A stretch of DNA of 64,000 nucleotides from Apostichopus japonicus. Taxonomy: Eukaryota; Echinodermata; Holothuroidea; Aspidochirotida; Stichopodidae. Both the position numbers and the translations under genes were made by a program. The stretch spans positions 21,117,984 through 21,181,983 of the forward strand of contig NC_092564.1 in assembly GCF_037975245.1 (NCBI RefSeq). The letters are read 5' to 3'. The notes beneath the pieces are model-generated. The model saw nothing but the letters and a program-made list of their open reading frames with translations. It did no database searches and had not been told where the DNA came from. This document shows, in pieces, positions 1-11,890 of the stretch. Position 1 is the stretch's first letter. Each line of letters begins with the position of its first letter.

Positions 1-1600
1 CAGCGTGTCCCCAGTTCTGTACTCGGGATTACAGGCCCGTTTGTGGGTCTGACGGTGAGACCTACAGTAACTATTGCGTTCTGCTGCGTGAGCGATGTCA
101 GACGAAGGATACAAGTTTGGTCCGAGCCAATGACGGTTCCTGCTCTAGGAGAGGTGAGATGAATCAATGACCGTATTCAGGCTGACGTAGGGCATGATTT
201 GCTCCAGCAGTCCAACCGACTTCCCTTAGATCTTGAAGCTAGCGGCGCATTCTACGCTTCGGACGAAACTGGCAGCTTTTGCGACCTTGAATGCCTTTGA
301 TACCTCGAACCATGCAGCGCATTTGTTCTTAGAGGCAGTAAACCGGTAAACCGGTAGGCCAACCTCGACCTCTTTAGTCCAAGTAGTTACATCTTTCTTT
401 CTCTTATTTACACACACTCTGCTGCTGTAATACCACGAAAATTGTTTAAACCTCGTTAGTAAAATATGTTAACCTGCTTAATCTGGAGGATACGGTCCTA
501 ACAAACGAAGCAAAATGCTTGTAGGTCTAATCTACGAAAATTTTGCAAAGCCGATCGAAAACCCCTTGCATGATCGTCAAACGGGAACAGGGTATTTTAC
601 GCTTTAGAACGCTGCTCGAATCGTCTTCTTTGCGCCTTGTTAATAGAAAGTTTATTTGACGAACTTTGGTTGGGAGTGAAGCAAGTTGTTGGATTTTTCG
701 TACCAAGGATCGGTCTTTGACATTTTATTCTTCAAAAAGTACGTCGACAGTGATCTACAAAGACGACGTGGAATTAGATATGCATTAGATTGAACAGCTA
801 TAAAAGGAAGGCATATCCTCCGAACAAACCATTTACAACATTTGCTCGTTGGTTTCCCTGTTTGTAGTAGTGTAGAAGGAATTGAAGAAATTCCTTTACC
901 ATAGATTCATAGCATGACTTTTTGAGAAAGTTCTGTGTGTGTATAGGCGTGTTTGACTTATCAAAGCAAGCAACGTAGTGTATATAAAGAAAGGTAGTGC
1001 CGCTTTAATTTCAAATTAATCAGTACCATAGGAAGTAAATTAGTCATTCTGCATAAATGTAAACTTATACTTATGTTTTTATTTACTCTTCTCAGGAATG
1101 TGAGGCACAGATGAAGGAAAATGTGAGTACTTATTGAAAATATACTTATTTACACATACTTATTGAAAAGATCAACTTTATGAAGCAGCATTAATTATTG
1201 TATTGAATTGTAACTCTGTTGGCCTTATTGCTGCATTTACCGAACCAATAAAAGTGCGTTGTTCTTCCGCCTTAATTAACCTCACGCAATGCGTTCCTTT
1301 TCAAAATTGACAGTTGTGAAATGCACATGAAAAATCATAGCAAAAGCCCAACATTCTACTTAAAAGTTAAATCAGGGTAGAGGGGGGGGGGGGGGGTGAG
1401 AGTTAATGAAGGGGAACATGGAAAGGGGACAGGAAGAGGACAGGAAGGCTATAACTCCCACCGACTGTAGAAGCTTGAGATCTTCAACCGATTTCTATTT
1501 CTGAATCCCAAGCAGATAATATATTCAAGATTAATTAAAAATAAGTATGAGATCATAGAAGCAACAGTTAGGTAACTACAGATTGAAACATCCGTCCCTT
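1..1600. other. Gene-free flank, nothing recognised
   Basis: I see no recognisable gene here. A short minus-strand open frame (226-417, 63 codons) matches no family I know. A G homopolymer of about 15 bases lies near 1382-1396. The rest is AT-rich unique-looking sequence. Confidence 0.5.
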
Positions 1601-1603
1601 CGT

Positions 1604-1932
1604 TGTCCAGAGCGGAGTGGGGGTGGGTGACGGGCTGTCGAGAGTGGAGTTGGTTGGGTGACGGGCTGTCGAGAGTGGAGTGGGGTGGGTGATGGGCTGT
1701 CGAGAGTGGAGTGGGAGTGGGTGACGGGCTGTCGAGAGTGGAGTGGGTGGGTGAAGGGCTCTCTAGAGGGAGTGGGGAAGGGCTGTCGTGAGGGAGTGGG
1801 TTGGGTGACGGGCTGTCGAGAGTGGAGTGGGGTGGGTGACGGGCTGTCAAGAGGGAGTGAGGTGGGTGACGGGCTATCGAGAGTGGAGTGGGGTGGGTGA
1901 CGGACTGTCGAGAGTGGAGTGGGGAGGGGGTG
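1604..1932. repeat. GT-rich minisatellite, about 31-33 bp unit
   Basis: About ten imperfect tandem units share the core GTGACGGGCTGTCGAGAGTG followed by a GAGTGGG spacer of variable length. All six-frame open frames here (Pro/Ser/His-rich on the minus strand, Gly/Trp/Glu-rich on the plus) are by-products of the repeat and are not genes. Confidence 0.9.
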
Positions 1933-2204
1933 ATTAAATGTCGGTATCCATATCGGTATCCACATATACATCTAGCAGGAGTTTCTAAATATCGATTATT
2001 AAAACCCTCCATTAATGCAATTCACTTAAAAGTAAGGAATTATGGTAATCTGAGGCCACATTTTCTCCAATCCCTTTGCTGTGACAGGGCCTCAAGAACT
2101 TAATTTCCAAAGGTTAAAAGTCGAAGTTAAAATTTATTAGAATACTACTCCTCTCGACGTTAGGCCAAATACTGACACTATCAATACTGGCAGAAGTCTT
2201 AATA

Positions 2205-2210
<6 letters not shown>

Positions 2211-2283
<73 letters not shown>
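2211..2283. repeat. (TA)n microsatellite
   Basis: More than 30 consecutive TA dinucleotides, preceded by a short TTTA run. Confidence 0.97.
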
Positions 2284-2286
<3 letters not shown>

Positions 2287-2596
2287 AATTACTTTGAACC
2301 CCCAGCGCCCTCTCGTGTATTGCAGTAAAGCTTTGGTTAAGTTTCTAAGTGGCGTAGTATAGCGACATTAGAAAGTTAAATAGATTCGATATTCTCTGAG
2401 ATACTGAGACAGAGTTGGAAATGAAATATTAAAATTTCAGAGATTCAAAGATCACAGAAAGGTCGAGATTAGGAAATCAATTTTTTATCAATTCTCGGCC
2501 TCAGCACGGTTTACTCTGAACTAATGACGACAAATGTGTTTGGTTTAAAAATTCCCGATACGCCGTTAATAAGGTTGTTTGACAGCTCATCGTGTC

Positions 2597-2701
2597 CACC
2601 CTCCACCACCCTATCGACACCCTCCACCACCCTATCGACACCCTCCACCACCCTATCGACACCCTCCACCACCCTATCGACACCCTCCACCACCCTATCG
2701 A
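2597..2701. repeat. 21-bp minisatellite, five copies
   Basis: Five nearly identical tandem copies of a 21-bp unit with core CTCCACCACCCTATCGACA. The unit length is a multiple of three, so both strands look open over short distances. Confidence 0.92.
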
Positions 2702-3593
2702 GTACTTTGTTTTTATACTCTTCATTTTGTTAGCTTAATATAATTTCTTGTTAATTTTCAAGATGTCCTACTTTTCTTTACAGAAGGATGCATCTTGTTT
2801 TGCCTTGCTATCTATGCTCCTGTTTGTTGATCTGATGTCATTGTTTACAGTAATCTCTGCCTCCTGAAAGCCCAATAACGTCGAAATCCAGGTCTCACAA
2901 AAGCTAATAATTGTGTCTGAGTGATGACTGGAGCCGGATAAAATACACAAATTCCCTTTTCACAGAGGAAAGTTACCCTATACATATATTATAGATAGCA
3001 ACCTTCATTTTAAAAATAAAGCACGAATTTGTATCTTTCGTTGCTAGCTGTCAACCGAAGTCTTGCTTGTTTGTAAGCATAAAATATGACATTGTTTTGG
3101 TAAGATAAACTTAATTCGTGTCACAATTAATTTTGCACATTTTCTTCTTTTTCTACTTTGTTCTATGTCTCTTTTCATTAATGTAAAGAACAGTTTGTAA
3201 GCGGTTCAGCCGAGAAACTCCTCTTTCGGTATACGATTTAATAAACTCCAATAAGAGCCGATATCATAACTAAGTCCCTCCTCCAACTTCATATTTGTGT
3301 CGGTTTCCTTGAAGAAGGATATGCAATATGACGGTATTAAACCGGATCAAACAACGGCTTATTTGCCTAAGTTCTGTAACAGAAAGGGGTTCATAAACAA
3401 CATTGACATTAATTGTTTGCCTAAGTTCTTTAACAGAAAGGGGTTCTGAAACAATGAATATCAATGTTATTTGTTACGTTCGACGGCACGCGGAGCTTAA
3501 CAAAACGGGCGTGTCATGGCACGCTAGGAACTAAAATCATGATACCTGCTTCAAGTGTTACCAGTCTTTGCATGGAAAGTTGTCAAATGAATG
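2702..3593. other. Gene-free stretch with a short direct duplication
   Basis: No gene is recognised. A short direct duplication sharing CTAAGTTCT(G/T)TAACAGAAAGG occurs near 3367 and 3421. Otherwise the DNA is AT-rich and unremarkable. Confidence 0.5.
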
Positions 3594-3601
3594 AATAGCA
3601 G

Positions 3602-4491
3602 CATGGGCGTCAACAGGTGGGGGACGGGGGGGGGGGGACATGTCCCCCCCCACTTTCAAAAGTGGAGGGGATATCATATCATTTGTCCCACCCACTTTTC
3701 AGAGTAGTTATTAAAAAAAATCACATGCATATGCGCGATTTTCTATTTAAGGTCAAGAAATCTGGACTCCCTGGGCCCCTTCTATCTATCACTTGCACCG
3801 TCATTTATCTCCCATTCTCCCAATATCCTAAATCTGCCCATTTAATTCGTTCGGGGGGGGGGGGGAGACCATTCGAAAGTGTATTGAATCTTGCACACAT
3901 GTTGTTTGTATGGGTTCCAAGGGATTAGGTAAGCCATACAGGTAGATGGTGATGAGTTACTATGTTCATATCACTACCTCCAGTCCCTTGGACTGCACGG
4001 ACGAATAGGGGTGTAGGGGTTAAGTAATTAAGGCTACATGTATTCGCCGGATATGGTAGATCTTTATTGTTGAGTGCCGGCTAGGCGCTACACACGCTCT
4101 GCGCGCGGTGCCTTTTTCTGATTATTATTATTAAAGTACCTGGGCACATAACAACTGACGTCTCGCACCTACATGCACTCATCCCGGAGGTGACGGCGCC
4201 ACTTTTTCAATATTTCGTTTGAGATGGACGCTGTGTAATTCGTCTCCCTTGGTGTCAGAACGGCATCTTTCTACCAGTACTTTCTGTCGGGATTTAGTTT
4301 TGTGAGACAAAATTTCTCCTCACAGATCTGGTTCTGATGTAACTAAAAACGACTCAGGAAGGCCGTCTCCTGCGATCTAGGGGGTCTTATGTACCCAAAA
4401 TTTTCTGGTACGCTACGCGCCAACCAATGGTGGCGCTCCGCTTAGATAGTATAGTGTCCCCCTCACTTTCTGAAGCCTGCTGACGCCCATG
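3602..4491. mobile_element. Non-autonomous hAT element, 890 bp
   Basis: The element is bounded by terminal inverted repeats: CATGGGCGTCAACAGG at the left and CCTGCTGACGCCCATG at the right. A perfect 8-bp target-site duplication AATAGCAG flanks it (3594-3601 and 4492-4499), which is the hAT signature. Just inside the left end are G-rich and C-rich runs, and near the right end (4419-4450) is a module containing GGTGGCGCTCCGCTTAGATA. Both ends match the ends of the larger element at 60195-63260, which keeps transposase remains. This copy is therefore likely an internal-deletion derivative of that family. No transposase is visible inside. Confidence 0.88.
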
Positions 4492-4793
4492 AATAGCAGA
4501 AGTTCAATACTAAACAAATATATATATATATATATATTATGGTAATATTGGGTAGTGGTGTTGCTATCCAGAGGTGTCAAGAGCGCTACATCGCCCGGGA
4601 CAATTATGTTAACCAAGCATCCTTTTAGCACTCTTCCATATCTCATATATTTCATGGCCCTCAAATTAATCCCAGACCGGGAGCTGTAGCCCCTGGACCC
4701 CCTCTCCTCGTGTCTAGTGGTCTCCAGGACGCGCTCCTAATGCAGCAGTATCTCAAAAAAGATTTCAAACATGAATGTCATTTAATTTCTTAA

Positions 4794-4809
4794 ACTCACT
4801 ATAGGGAGA
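4794..4809 (+). other. 16-bp match to the phage T7 promoter core
   Basis: The string ACTCACTATAGGGAGA equals positions -15 to about +6 of the T7 class III promoter as I know it. The bases upstream (TTAA instead of TAATACG) do not match. It may be coincidence, or it may be a trace of cloning or library sequence in the assembly. It has no expected role in an animal genome. Confidence 0.4.
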
Positions 4810-4839
4810 GCTTACCGCCCTGCAGTCAGACATCGTGCG

Positions 4840-5293
4840 ACGTATTTTTTGTTTGACCAAAATACTGTATCTAATTCCCATTTTGGTTTCCCGAAAAGGA
4901 ACACTATGGAGTCACTCTTACCGACCTTGCAAAATTGCGAGGGGGGAGGGGCTGATACTATTACGTGGTTAGATTCGTCCAACACGGCAACATACGTTGT
5001 ACACAACAAGAAACGCTGTACTCAAAGCCGAAGACTTTGTTGTTTGGCCAGGCGACGAGGGACCGTCAATTCTCAGAAAGGTTGCTAATACTGTCAGCAC
5101 TGTTAGAAAACAATTCAACAGAGACGTCTTGAAAGTGAACAGCGCCGTCAGCATCAAAGGAGACAATAACATCAAAGGAGACAACAGCAACAAAGTAGAC
5201 AACAACGTTGAAGGGAGACAACAACATGAAAGAAGACAACAACATAAAACGGCAGACAACATAAAAGTAAACAACATAATACATTGCACTTTC
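4840..5293 (+). pseudogene. Possible decayed coding fragment, family unknown
   Basis: Two overlapping plus-strand frames give protein-like text without low-complexity bias. The first reads about 4849-5013 and includes TITWLDSSNTATYVVHNKK. The second continues from about 5010 and includes EDFVVWPGDEGPSILRKVA. Joining them needs one frameshift near 5010-5020. The second frame then runs into a short repeat rich in Lys-Gly-Asp-Asn (about 5150-5275), and neither frame has a convincing ATG start. I do not recognise the family. It could be an old transposon protein or chance. Confidence 0.3.
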
Positions 5294-5459
5294 GGCGTTC
5301 CATACTTCAATGCCGCCCCTATTCTCCTTTCGGGGGAATCATTTCATACTGTAGTTCTGATTCTAGTTTTATCTGGAAAACCCGAGCTACCAACAACATG
5401 CATGCAGTGACTGGATATATTAATTGAGTTACGATTAACCGTTTAAGCCAAGTGAGATG

Positions 5460-6070
5460 TCGTGAAGCAACTTTTTGCGCCCTTTCTATGATTTTCCAAC
5501 CTCATTGACCCCACGATGCCATAACGACATACGGTACATAACTAGCTTATATATTCCAATCTAACTTCAACTGATGGAGTAACAGTCGAAAAATTTACAA
5601 CTTTGAACGTTGTTTTTTCTCGAAGATATTTTCCGTTAGGTTCACAATAAACCCCGCCCATAAAATGAATATTTAAATTATATGGACGTCATTGAATAAC
5701 GAGGTAAATAAATTTCACTTGTACACCAACATGTACTACGGCACCATGCTTTATTTGTGTATATTGTGTATGGATGTAGTACCGACGCGACTTTTTCGGA
5801 TTGCTGGGAATGAATTTATTTTAGGCAAAGGCTCATAAATAAACACGTTAGCTATTCACTGATTGGTTGAATTCAAACTATAGTGGATATGTGGAACTGC
5901 GTGCGACTATAGGAATTCGCCGGAAGACACTCTGATCATTATCTGCATAAATCCTTAATTACTCTCCAATTAATGCTCTTGGCAGGAAAACAATTTGGCT
6001 AATATCTAAAAATCTTTGGCAAAGCTTTGAACTGATTACACAATGATTTACAGAAAAAGTGGGAAAAATT
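5460..6070 (+). mobile_element. Degenerate copy of the 33.4-kb TIR element
   Basis: From about 5460 the sequence follows the order of the element at 33427-34225: a decayed GAAGCAACTTTTTGCG end, then shared blocks such as AAGATATTTTCCGTT, ATTGGTTGAATTCAAACTA and GCTCTTGGCAGG. Identity is interrupted and the right inverted repeat is not recognisable here. It is an old dispersed repeat with no coding capacity. Confidence 0.65.
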
Positions 6071-6900
6071 GGGCTATGGCATGGATCCCACTTGACTGGT
6101 ACCCGGGCGAACGCCCCCCCCCCCACCCCGCTCAATACCCCAATGCTCACGAGTATTTAGCCGCGGTTTACACAGTTCTTGCTTTTGCCAAATGTTGTAC
6201 AATTTTATGTTAGGTGCATAGGGGCCCTATGATAGGGCACAAAGAATAGTCTATATTGTTCATCATGCTAATTTCGATTAGACCCAAATGTAGAGGAGAC
6301 GGCTTTATAGAGATGTTCGGCCCCTGGGAAACGGGTCCTCCAAGTTGGAGGGCACCAACAATTTATGGAGGGGCACCAATAATTTAAGGAAGGGCACATT
6401 ACTCATGTGCTGTTACTTGTGAAGTTTATGTCCACACAGATGGTGGGACAAGTTATGGTGATGGGGGTGGGAGAACACTAGTCTGAAAGTGGACGAGTGA
6501 CGTAAGCGAGTGACGAGAGTAACATAAGCGAGCTTATACGTGATACAATGCATGATATATCGATGGAAACACTCAGACATTGTGGATGTGGCCATTTTTA
6601 TTTTGGAAAATTACGAACATCCGCTAACATGGATATCGGTGGATGCACTCGAAATGTGTGGCTAATGAACCGAGACAAAGAAAGTCTCTTCAGAATTCGT
6701 TTGAGATGTCTATGACGGCTTACAATGATCCGTAACATAGGATTTCTTTTTGACTAAACAATAAATCAATATAGAGACGTTACGAGTTTATTCCTATCCA
6801 TCTCGATGTAGATGTATCATACATTGTAACACGTAGGCTAGGTAACGTTATACACGTATGTACCCACATACGTACGTAATAGTATTACGCACGTACGTAA
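6071..6900. other. Gene-free stretch
   Basis: No gene is recognised. A poly-C run lies near 6115-6124, and short open frames on both strands have no recognisable features. Confidence 0.45.
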
Positions 6901-6924
6901 ACATATCAGGTGCATGTTACTTCA

Positions 6925-7040
6925 TTACGTACGTACACGATATTATTACGTACGTACATGATATTATTACGTACGTACATGATATTATTACGTACGTACA
7001 TGATATTATTACGTACGTACATGATATTGTCACGTACGTA
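6925..7040. repeat. 21-bp palindrome-rich tandem repeat
   Basis: About five units of 21 bp each hold TACGTACGTACATGATATTA. The palindromic core TACGTACGTA recurs every 21 bp, and the flanks on both sides also carry ACGTACGT. The 7-codon period explains the open frames on both strands. Confidence 0.9.
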
Positions 7041-7704
7041 TACGGAATAAAAAGATTTGTTGTTACCATGTCGAGAGCTTTTTAGCATTTCAATAGCTTG
7101 GCACCTTGAAACGTTAACCGTGCAGTATGCTCCCATATATAGGCACTGTTAAGTGTATATTACGTCCCAGAAGTACAGATCGAGCAGATTATTATTACTA
7201 TTATTTTTTTATATAACATGGTTCAAATTCCTTTTCGCTTCCCATTCCACATACATTTAATTTAGAATTTACTCACAGTCCTGTGTATTTCTTTTATTTT
7301 AAGAATTTCTTATAATCTGGAAAATTAACTGGACACTTCATTGCCTAACGTTGAGACTCTACGTAAAACAGCGTGTAGGTGACGCTTTCGGGTGAGCTGT
7401 TGGTTTTCACGTTGCTGTAAGCATCGAATTTAAAATATGTACCCCGACGGTTGCAAGCGACAAGCCGGAAGTGGTATATATGTGATCAAGCTAGTTATTG
7501 CACAGATCCTACATAAGGGGGAGGGAGCTCTGCCGAACTTTTACCCAGAGTTGCTCTATAAAGGAGCTCTATACTTTTACCTGGAATTGAATTGAAAAGA
7601 CGATTGTGTTATACTTTATATGGGCATATATCACATTTCCTAGTACACGCGTGTACTGCCTTGCTTTAGTCTTATATCAAATAATAAAAGAATAAAAAAA
7701 CTTA
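7041..7704. other. Gene-free stretch
   Basis: No gene, RNA or clear mobile element end is recognised between the 21-bp repeat and the LINE fragment. Confidence 0.45.
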
Positions 7705-8032
7705 AAAAGCCTCGAGAAAATCATCGCTCGCCGCCTCTTCAAATTTATCAACGACAACAACATCATCCCAGATTGCGAGGCAGGATTCAGGCACAAAAGA
7801 AGACAGACCAGCTGTTCCATTTCATACAAGACACTTCAACGTATTAAACCAAGGGTCATCGTACATTAGCAGCCTACTTCGATGTAGAAAAAGCCTTCGA
7901 CAGAATGTGGCACAACGGTATACTACTCAAACTCAGAAAATACCACTTCCTGACTAATCGAAACTTCATAATTGGTACATCACTTTCCTCAACATTACAA
8001 CCACGGGTACGCCTCAATGAAGCATCATCAGC
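7705..8032 (+). pseudogene. LINE reverse transcriptase, 5' half of RT domain (decayed)
   Basis: Three frames read in order give a non-LTR retrotransposon RT domain. From 7711 comes LEKIIARRLFKFIND with NIIPDCEAGFR. From 7869 comes AAYFDVEKAFDRMWHNG, which contains the first catalytic Asp block. At 8012-8032 the PQGS motif reads P-Q-stop-S-I-I-S, with TGA in place of a Gly codon. At least two frameshifts and one nonsense change separate the blocks, so the gene is dead. The style of the motifs fits the Jockey/CR1-like group of LINEs; the clade is inferred, not tested. The coding path runs directly into the satellite at 8033, whose unit is the next RT segment. Confidence 0.88.
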
Positions 8033-11000
8033 CCATTCCTATACATCCTGTCCGTCGGAGGCATCCCATAACCAGACAACGCATATACATCATAATTGCA
8101 CCCTTCCTATACATCATGTACGTCGGAGGCATCCCAATACCAGACAACGCATATACATCACAATTGCACCCTTCCTATACATCATGTACGTCGGAGGCAT
8201 CCCATAACCAGACAACGCATATACATCACAATATCGCACCCTTTCTATACATCATGTCCGTCGGAGGCATCCCATAACCAGACAACGCATATACATCACA
8301 ATATCGCACCCTTTCTATACATCATGTCCGTCGGAGGCATCCCATAACCAGACAACGCATATACATCACAATTTCGCACCCTTCCTATATACATCATGTA
8401 CGTCGGAGGCATCCCATAACCAGACAACGCATATACATCACAATTGTACCCTTCCTATACATCCTGTCCGTCGGAGGCATCCCATAACCAGACAACGCAT
8501 ATACATCACAATTTCGCACCCTTCCTATACATCATGTACGTCGGAGGCATCCCATAAACAGACAACGCAAATGCATCACAATTGTACCCTTCCTATATAC
8601 ATCATGTACGTCGGAGGCATCCCATAACCAGACAACGCATATACATCACAATTTCGCACCCTTCCTATACATCTTGTACGTCGGAGGCATCCCATAAACA
8701 GACAACGCATTTACATCACAATTTCGCACCCTTCCTATATACATCATGTACGTCGGAGGCATCCCATAACCAGACAACGCATATACATCACAATTGTACC
8801 CTTCCTATATACATCATGTACGTCGGAGGCATCCCAATACCAGACAACGCATATACATCACAATTTTCGCACCCTTCCTATACATCTTGTACGTCGGAGG
8901 CATCCCATAACCAGATAACGCATATACATCACAATTGCACCCTTCCTATACATCTTGTACGTCGGAGGCATCCCATAACCAGACAACGCATATACATCAC
9001 AATTGCACCCTTCCTATATACATCATGTACGTCGGAGGCATCCCATAACCAGACAACGCATATACATCACAATTTCGCACCCTTCCTATACATCCTGTCC
9101 GTCGGAGGCATCCCATAACCAGACAACGCATATACATCACAATATCGCACCCTTCATATACATCATGTACGTCGGAGGCATCCCATTACCAGACAACGCA
9201 TATACATCACAATTGCACCCTTCCTATATACATCATGTACGTCGGAGGCATCCCATAACCAGACAAAGCATATACATCACAATTTCGCACCCTTCCTATA
9301 CATCCTGTCCGTCGGAGGCATCCCATAACCAGACAACGCATATACATCACAATATCGCACCCTTCCTATACATCATGAACGTCGGAGGCATCCCATTACC
9401 AGACAACGCATATACATCACAATTTCGCACCCTTCCTATACATCATGAACGTCGGAGGCATCCCATAACCAGACAACGCATATACATCACAATTGCACCC
9501 TTCCTATATACATCATGTACGTCGGAGGCATCCCATAACCAGACAACGCATATACATCACAATTTCGCACCCTTCCTATACATCCTGTCCGTCGGAGGCA
9601 TCCCATAACCAGACAACGCATATACATCACAATTTCGCACCCTTCCTATACATCCTGTCCGTCGGAGGCATCCCATAACCAGACAACGCATATACATCAC
9701 AATTTCGCACCCTTCCTATACATCATGTACGTCGGAGGCATCCCATAACCAGACAACGCATTTACATCACAATTTCGCACCCTTCCTATATACATCATGT
9801 ACGTCGGAGGCATCCCATAACCAGACAACGCATATACATCATAATGGCACCCTTCCTATATACATCTTGTACGTCGGAGGCATCCCATAACCAGACAACG
9901 CATATACATCACAATATCGCACCCTTTCTATACATCATGTCCGTCGGAGGCATCCCATAACCAGACAACGCATATACATCACAATTTCGCACCCTTCCTA
10001 TACATCATGTACGTCGGAGGCATCCCATAACCAGACAACGCATATACATCACAATTGTACCCTTCCTATATACATCATGTACGTCGGAGGCATCCCAATA
10101 CCAGACAACGCATATACATCACAATTGCACCCTTCCTATACATCATGTACGTCGGAGGCATCCCATAACCAGACAACGCATATACATCACAGATTTCGCA
10201 CCCTTCCTATACATCTTGTACGTCGGAGGCATCCCATAACCAGACAACGCATATACATCACAATTGCACCCTTCCTATACATCTTGTACGTCGGAGGCAT
10301 CCCATAACCAGACAACGCATATACATCACAATTGCACCCTTCCTATATACATCATGTACGTCGGAGGCATCCCATAACCAGACAACGCATATACATCACA
10401 ATTTCGCACCCTTCCTATACATCATGTACGTCGGAGGCATCCCATAACCAGACAACGCATATACATCACAATTTCGCACCCTTCCTGTATACATCATGTA
10501 CGTCGGAGGCATCCCATAACCAGACAACGCATATGCATCACAATTGCACCCTTCCTATACATCTTGTACGTCGGAGGCATCCCATAACCAGACAACGCAT
10601 ATACATCACAATATCGCACCCTTTCTATACATCATGTCCGTCGGAGGCATCCCATAACCAGACAACGCATATACATCAAAATTTCGCACCCTTCCTATAC
10701 ATCATGAACGTCGGAGGCATCCCATAACCAGACAACGCATATACATCACAATTGTACCCTTCCTATATACATCATGTACGTCGGAGGCATCCCAATACCA
10801 GACAACGCATATACATCACAATTGCACCCTTCCTATACATCATGTACGTCGGAGGCATCCCATAACCAGACAACGCATATACATCAAAATTTCGCACCCT
10901 TCCTATACATCCTGTCCGTCGGAGGCATCCCATAACCAGACAACGCATATACATCACAATTGTACCCTTCCTATACATCCTGTCCGTCGGAGGCATCCCA

Positions 11001-11632
11001 TACCCAGACAACGCATATACATCACAATTTCGCACCCTTCCTATACATCATGTACGTCGGAGGCATCCCATAACCAGACAACGCATATACATCACAATTC
11101 GCACCCTTCCTATACATCTTGTACGTCGGAGGCATCCCACAACCAGACAACGCATATACATCACAATTGCACCCTTCCTATACATCCTATACGTGGGAGG
11201 CATCCCATAACCAGACAACGCATATACATCACAATTGCATCCTTCCTATATACATCATGTACGTCTGAGGCATCCCATAACCAGACAACGCATATACATC
11301 ACAATTTCGCACCCTTCCTATACATCCTGTCCGTCGGAGGCATCCCATAACCAGACAACGCATATACATCACAATATCGCACCCTTCCTTTATACATCAT
11401 GTACGTCGGAGGCTTCCCAAAACCAGACAACGCATATACATCACAATTTCGCACCATTCCTATACATCATGTACGTCGGAGGCATCCCATAACCAGACAA
11501 CGCATATACATCACAATTTCGCACTATTCCTATACATCATGTACGTCGGAGGCATCCCATAACCAGACAACGCATATACATCACAATTGCACCCTGCATA
11601 TACATCTTGTACGTCGGAGGCATCCCATAACC
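8033..11632 (+). repeat. 3.6-kb satellite made from an RT segment, about 50 units of 68-72 bp
   Basis: Some fifty head-to-tail units share CGTCGGAGGCATCCCATAAC and CAGACAACGCATATACATCA. In one frame a unit reads FLYI(L/M)YVGGIP-x-PDNAYTSQF. This is what follows PQGS in the flanking LINE RT and stops just short of the catalytic F/YADD box, which is absent from every unit. The x position is Leu or Ile in a few units (CCATTACC or CCAATACC) and a TAA stop in most (CCATAACC). Units vary by small indels (an extra ATA in CCTATATACATC; AATTGC, AATTTCGC or AATATCGC at the junction), which break the frame between units. The long open frames here are therefore not genes. Confidence 0.93.
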
Positions 11633-11890
11633 AGCCACTCTTCGAATATGTAGGTCCTGCCAAAGCCCATATCAACTCAGCAAAACAGAAAAACTGGAAG
11701 CCTCCAAGCGCAAAGCAACAGACAGCAACACAACAACTAACATCGCCAGCATCCAATCAGTAGATCAAAGAATGCAACAACTAAGGGACAAGTTCCTCGT
11801 CATGTGTACATCACCGACACGTCATCTTCACCAGTTCATAACCAATCAACTCAGGAGTTTGGCCTTCATCTTGGAATCATCCCCTCGCTG
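11633..11890 (+). pseudogene. LINE remnant downstream of the satellite
   Basis: After the last unit the sequence continues as a probable post-RT (thumb or C-terminal) part of the same LINE. One frame gives QSVDQRMQQLRDKFLV followed by a stretch with HQFITNQLRSLAF, typical of the region near the 3' end of Jockey/CR1-like ORF2. The catalytic ADD box and the sequence immediately after it are missing, so a deletion accompanied the array or preceded it. Assignment rests on motif style and position. Confidence 0.55.

Noticed and set aside
1449-2012. 187-codon minus-strand frame rich in Ser, Pro and His
   Set aside because: It is a translation of the GT-rich minisatellite.
8582-9608. Plus-strand frames of 178 and 201 codons rich in TSCTSEASHNQTTHIHHN
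   Set aside because: They are off-frame readings of the RT-derived satellite. The ancestral RT frame is a different one and is closed by TAA in most units.
8033-11632. CRISPR-like array
   Set aside because: Repeats are contiguous with no unique spacers, in an animal genome, and encode an RT segment.
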